Below are positions 62,136-64,000 of a DNA stretch of 64,000 nt, piece after piece. How positions within the stretch are numbered: the stretch's first letter is position 1; each line of letters starts with the position of its first letter. Position numbers and translations under genes: made by a program. Source of the stretch: Hyaloscypha bicolor E (taxonomy: Eukaryota; Ascomycota; Leotiomycetes; Helotiales; Hyaloscyphaceae); assembly GCF_002865645.1 (NCBI RefSeq), contig NW_020194627.1, positions 744,001 through 808,000 of the forward strand, given 5' to 3'. Below the pieces are notes generated by a model, which was given only the letters and a program-made list of their open reading frames with translations, was not told where the DNA came from and searched no databases.

Positions 62136-63219
62136 GTATTAATAAAGATATTAATAGAGAAGGTATTAGTAGAGGGCAGAAGCTCTTGGTATTAATAGTA
62201 AAGTCGAAAAAATATAGAAGAAGAATAGAGGTTTTAGAGCAAAAATAGAATAGAGTTATAGTTTTATAGAAAATAAAGTTACTAGTATAGGATAGTTATA
62301 TTATTATATAATTCTATATTTACTTTTACTATTTATTAAGAATATATATCTTTTAGGAAAAAGTATTACTTAGAATTCTTGAGCCTCTCTAATTTAATAA
62401 TTATATATTCGAAAAATAAGAAATAAATATAATTATATATACTAGAATAAGGAAATTCTTCTTATCTAAAAATTATAATTATAGTATTACTAAATATAGA
62501 GATATAAAAGTTTATATAATAAGCTATATATAGAGATTTAAAGAGATTTAAATTACCTTGAATTATTTATAATTAGTAAAGTAAATTAGCTAATTATATA
62601 AGTTAAGTATAATTTAATTATTATTAGTATATCTTAGCTTTTATAAGTTAGTAAAAAAAAGAATATTTATATCTTTATTTTTATAACTATAATATTTAAA
62701 ATTATAATTTTTTTAATATTTAAATATATTTAATCTAGGGCTATTAAGTACTAATATTTCTATTTTTAGGTATTATTTATTATAAATTTATTCGGATTTA
62801 AATAATTATATTAAATATATATCTTTATATTTCAAAGGTAAATAATAAAGATATAGTTATACTAGCTTTAATATTAATCTTAATCTTAATTTCTTTCCGA
62901 AAATAACTTTAATTCCGATATATAATACTATTATTAAAGCTCTCTTTTATTAAAGATATATTAAATATGGCTTTAGGTAATAGCTCTAGTAAAGGTAAAA
63001 GTAATAGAAAAGGCAATAAAGCTATAAATAAGTAAAAAGATAATATTTATAATATATCTTCTAATAATTTAGACTCAGTTTATAATATCCTCTCCTATTA
63101 ATACGTTTAATTAATAAACCCCTTTATTTCTTAATCTTCTTTTTATATATAATCTTTTCCTTCTTTTTTATAATAATACTTTAATTTCCTTATATTACCC
63201 GATAATACTACTAAAGTAG

Positions 63220-63490
63220 TAAAGCGAATTAATAATAAGACTAAAGTTAGAAAGATAGAGCTATATTAGGGCAAGAAGCTAAAGGAATTAGAGAAAGATA
63301 AGATAAATCTGGAGGCAAGCTTGATATATATTTACGGAACCGAATTCTCTTAAGCTTATACTACTTATAGTAATAAGAAGAGACCAAGGGGCCCTTTTAA
63401 ATACTATATAGTTATAGAAGGCGAATTTAATAGTACTTATATAAATTATAAATATAATAATAATAGTAAAGTTTATATTTTCCATTAACT
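63220..63490 (+). pseudogene. DUF3716-like zinc-finger relic
   Basis: The plus strand reads KELEKDKINLEA, a TTYSNKKRPRGPF segment and EGEFNSTYINYKYNNNSKVY, with stops at Gln/Arg-type positions. The layout (GPF, then EG-x-F, then a C-xx-C-x-Y...G..C-like block) resembles fungal DUF3716 fingers. The expected cysteines now read Tyr (TGY to TAY, G to A), which is what RIP would do. It lies about 0.4 kb from the right end of the element and looks like cargo or part of a second element protein. The family call is by pattern only. Confidence 0.5.
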
Positions 63491-63841
63491 TAATACTAAT
63501 CTTATCAAGTCTAGAAAGCCTTGCTCCGTATCTATAAAACCCTTTATACTAAAGCCTTAACTGCCTATAAGATATAGAAAGCGAGTATAAAGACAGATAC
63601 AAGGTTAGAAGGCAATAGGAAAGAAGGTTATAGCAGAGGAGGGTAAGGATACTAGAGGAGAAGGGAACGAAGAAGATATAGATAATTCGAGTAATATAAG
63701 TAGTATAGAGAATATAGAGAGTAAGGGAGATGGAGATATGCCTTATAATCCATGGGATTTGCCTTACGGACCACGCAAGCTAAGGGGGGATTAGGAGTAG
63801 TCGAGAATAAGGCGTGTATGCTGTACTTTTTTTTTTTTTAG

Positions 63842-63934
63842 TGAGGTGTGGGCGCGAAAATCAGAAAATCAGAAAATCAGAAAATCACTTTTCGCTTCTC
63901 GGATTTGTCCGCTAGCCCGCTAATGGCCTCAGTA
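63842..63934 (-). repeat. right terminal inverted repeat
   Basis: The partner of 54998-55090, with one extra TTTTCTGA unit. A run of 12-13 T lies just inside it (about 63,827-63,839). It ends GGCCTCAGTA, followed by the CAGCT duplicate. Confidence 0.9.
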
Positions 63935-64000
63935 CAGCTGCTGCTTCGCTGGTTGAATTAGGGACGTGGGAGAGTGGAAGAAAGGAACACAATCATCCTA
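63935..64000 (+). CDS. ABC transporter, continuation after the transposon (partial)
   Basis: The 66 bases after the right inverted repeat continue the transporter frame when joined to base 54992. They read an alanine run followed by SLVELGTWES, matching the end of TMD2 before NBD2 in ABCB proteins, and stay open to the window end. NBD2 should lie beyond the window. This part is separated from its promoter by 8.9 kb. Confidence 0.8.

Larger units (their letters stand above)
57261..63219. other. degraded cargo region of the large element
   Basis: Six kilobases of RIP-altered sequence with many stops. Parts are less AT-biased (about 57,800-58,900 and 59,300-61,900) and read as protein-like in pieces, so one or more cargo genes or nested repeats were present. 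A Lys/Glu-rich, coiled-coil-like stretch at about 58,690-58,930 (EL-N, K-LKEIK-like) may be the end of a second large protein. I cannot name any gene here. Confidence 0.5.
54998..63934 (+). mobile_element. 8.9-kb TIR DNA transposon with rve-type (IS3EU-like) transposase and cargo
   Basis: The element has inverted ends of about 90 bp starting TACTGAGGCC on both sides. They share the core GCTAGCGGACAAATCCGAGA and runs of an 8-bp TTTTCTGA unit (three on the left, four on the right). A 5-bp duplication CAGCT (or 6-bp ACAGCT) flanks it. The ends keep normal GC, while the interior from about 55,240 to 63,750 is RIP-degraded. Inside, on the plus strand, lie a transposase relic with an rve-like core (about 55,690-57,260), tandem repeats, and a DUF3716-like finger (about 63,220-63,490). 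TA(C/T) ends, a 5-6-bp target and an IS3-integrase-like enzyme suggest the IS3EU superfamily; that assignment is from memory of family features. It inserted into the ABC transporter gene. Confidence 0.88.

Noticed and set aside
63288..63485. 65-codon frame on the minus strand
   Set aside because: It is the shadow of the DUF3716-like relic on the plus strand; AT-rich composition creates it.
54998..63934. Tc1/mariner insertion with TA duplication
   Set aside because: A TA reading of the junctions gives a stop in the transporter frame a few codons on, whereas CAGCT (or ACAGCT) restores it; the transposase relic is of the integrase type.
54998..63934. Starship-type giant element
   Set aside because: It has long terminal inverted repeats, is under 10 kb and shows a DDE rather than a tyrosine recombinase relic.

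Overview
The window reads as a chromosome segment of a filamentous ascomycete (Pezizomycotina). It contains genes with short spliceosomal introns (47-130 bp, GT..AG, CTRAY-like branch sites), a Zn2Cys6 transcription factor, an OrsD-type relic, Ty3/gypsy, pogo and hAT-type repeats, and very AT-rich blocks with the signature of repeat-induced point mutation (RIP: C to T and G to A changes, TA-rich, reading frames full of stops). I cannot name the genus.

Layout. 1-31,180 is a repeat-derived AT-rich isochore. Its insertions can be read in order from about 9.8 kb: a short LTR element (LTR2, minus strand) is split by a solo LTR (LTR1, 10226-10523) and by a minus-strand Ty3-like element (LTR3, 11488-20160), which itself carries a pogo-like transposon (11870-13953). 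A full-length Ty3/gypsy element with LTR1 ends lies at 20312-28123, and a second LTR2 element at 29415-30735. 31,180-36,900 has ordinary base composition: a Zn2Cys6 regulator, a small candidate LTR and a small secreted cysteine-containing protein. 36,900-46,000 alternates AT-rich blocks with two PIF/Harbinger-like MITEs, a 17-bp minisatellite and an ankyrin-repeat pseudogene broken by a hAT-like MITE. 46,000-49,100 holds an OrsD-like pseudogene, an intact bacterial-type ADP-heptose epimerase (hldD), a 3' fragment of hldE just upstream on the same strand, and another hAT-like MITE. 49,500-55,000 has a four-exon glycerol-3-phosphate acyltransferase gene and a divergent ABCB-type transporter. The transporter is cut by an 8.9-kb TIR element (54998-63934); its reading frame resumes at the far side of the element and runs off the window.

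Most notable points. (1) hldD plus an hldE remnant in a fungal locus, best explained by transfer of a bacterial heptose-biosynthesis gene pair. (2) A large TIR transposon encoding an rve-type (IS3EU-like) transposase whose recognisable catalytic acidic residues have all been lost by G-to-A change, with further degraded cargo including a DUF3716-like zinc-finger relic. (3) A solo LTR with little RIP that acts as an internal reference against its RIP-mutated sister LTRs. (4) At least three hAT-type MITEs with 8-bp target duplications, and CACGTG sites that recur in unrelated mobile elements.

The apparently working genes (regulator, secreted protein, hldD, acyltransferase) do not form an obvious single pathway. 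The acyltransferase and the transporter share a divergent promoter region and could once have been co-regulated. Exon boundaries were inferred by eye from splice sites and frame; names rest on motif recognition, not on database searches.
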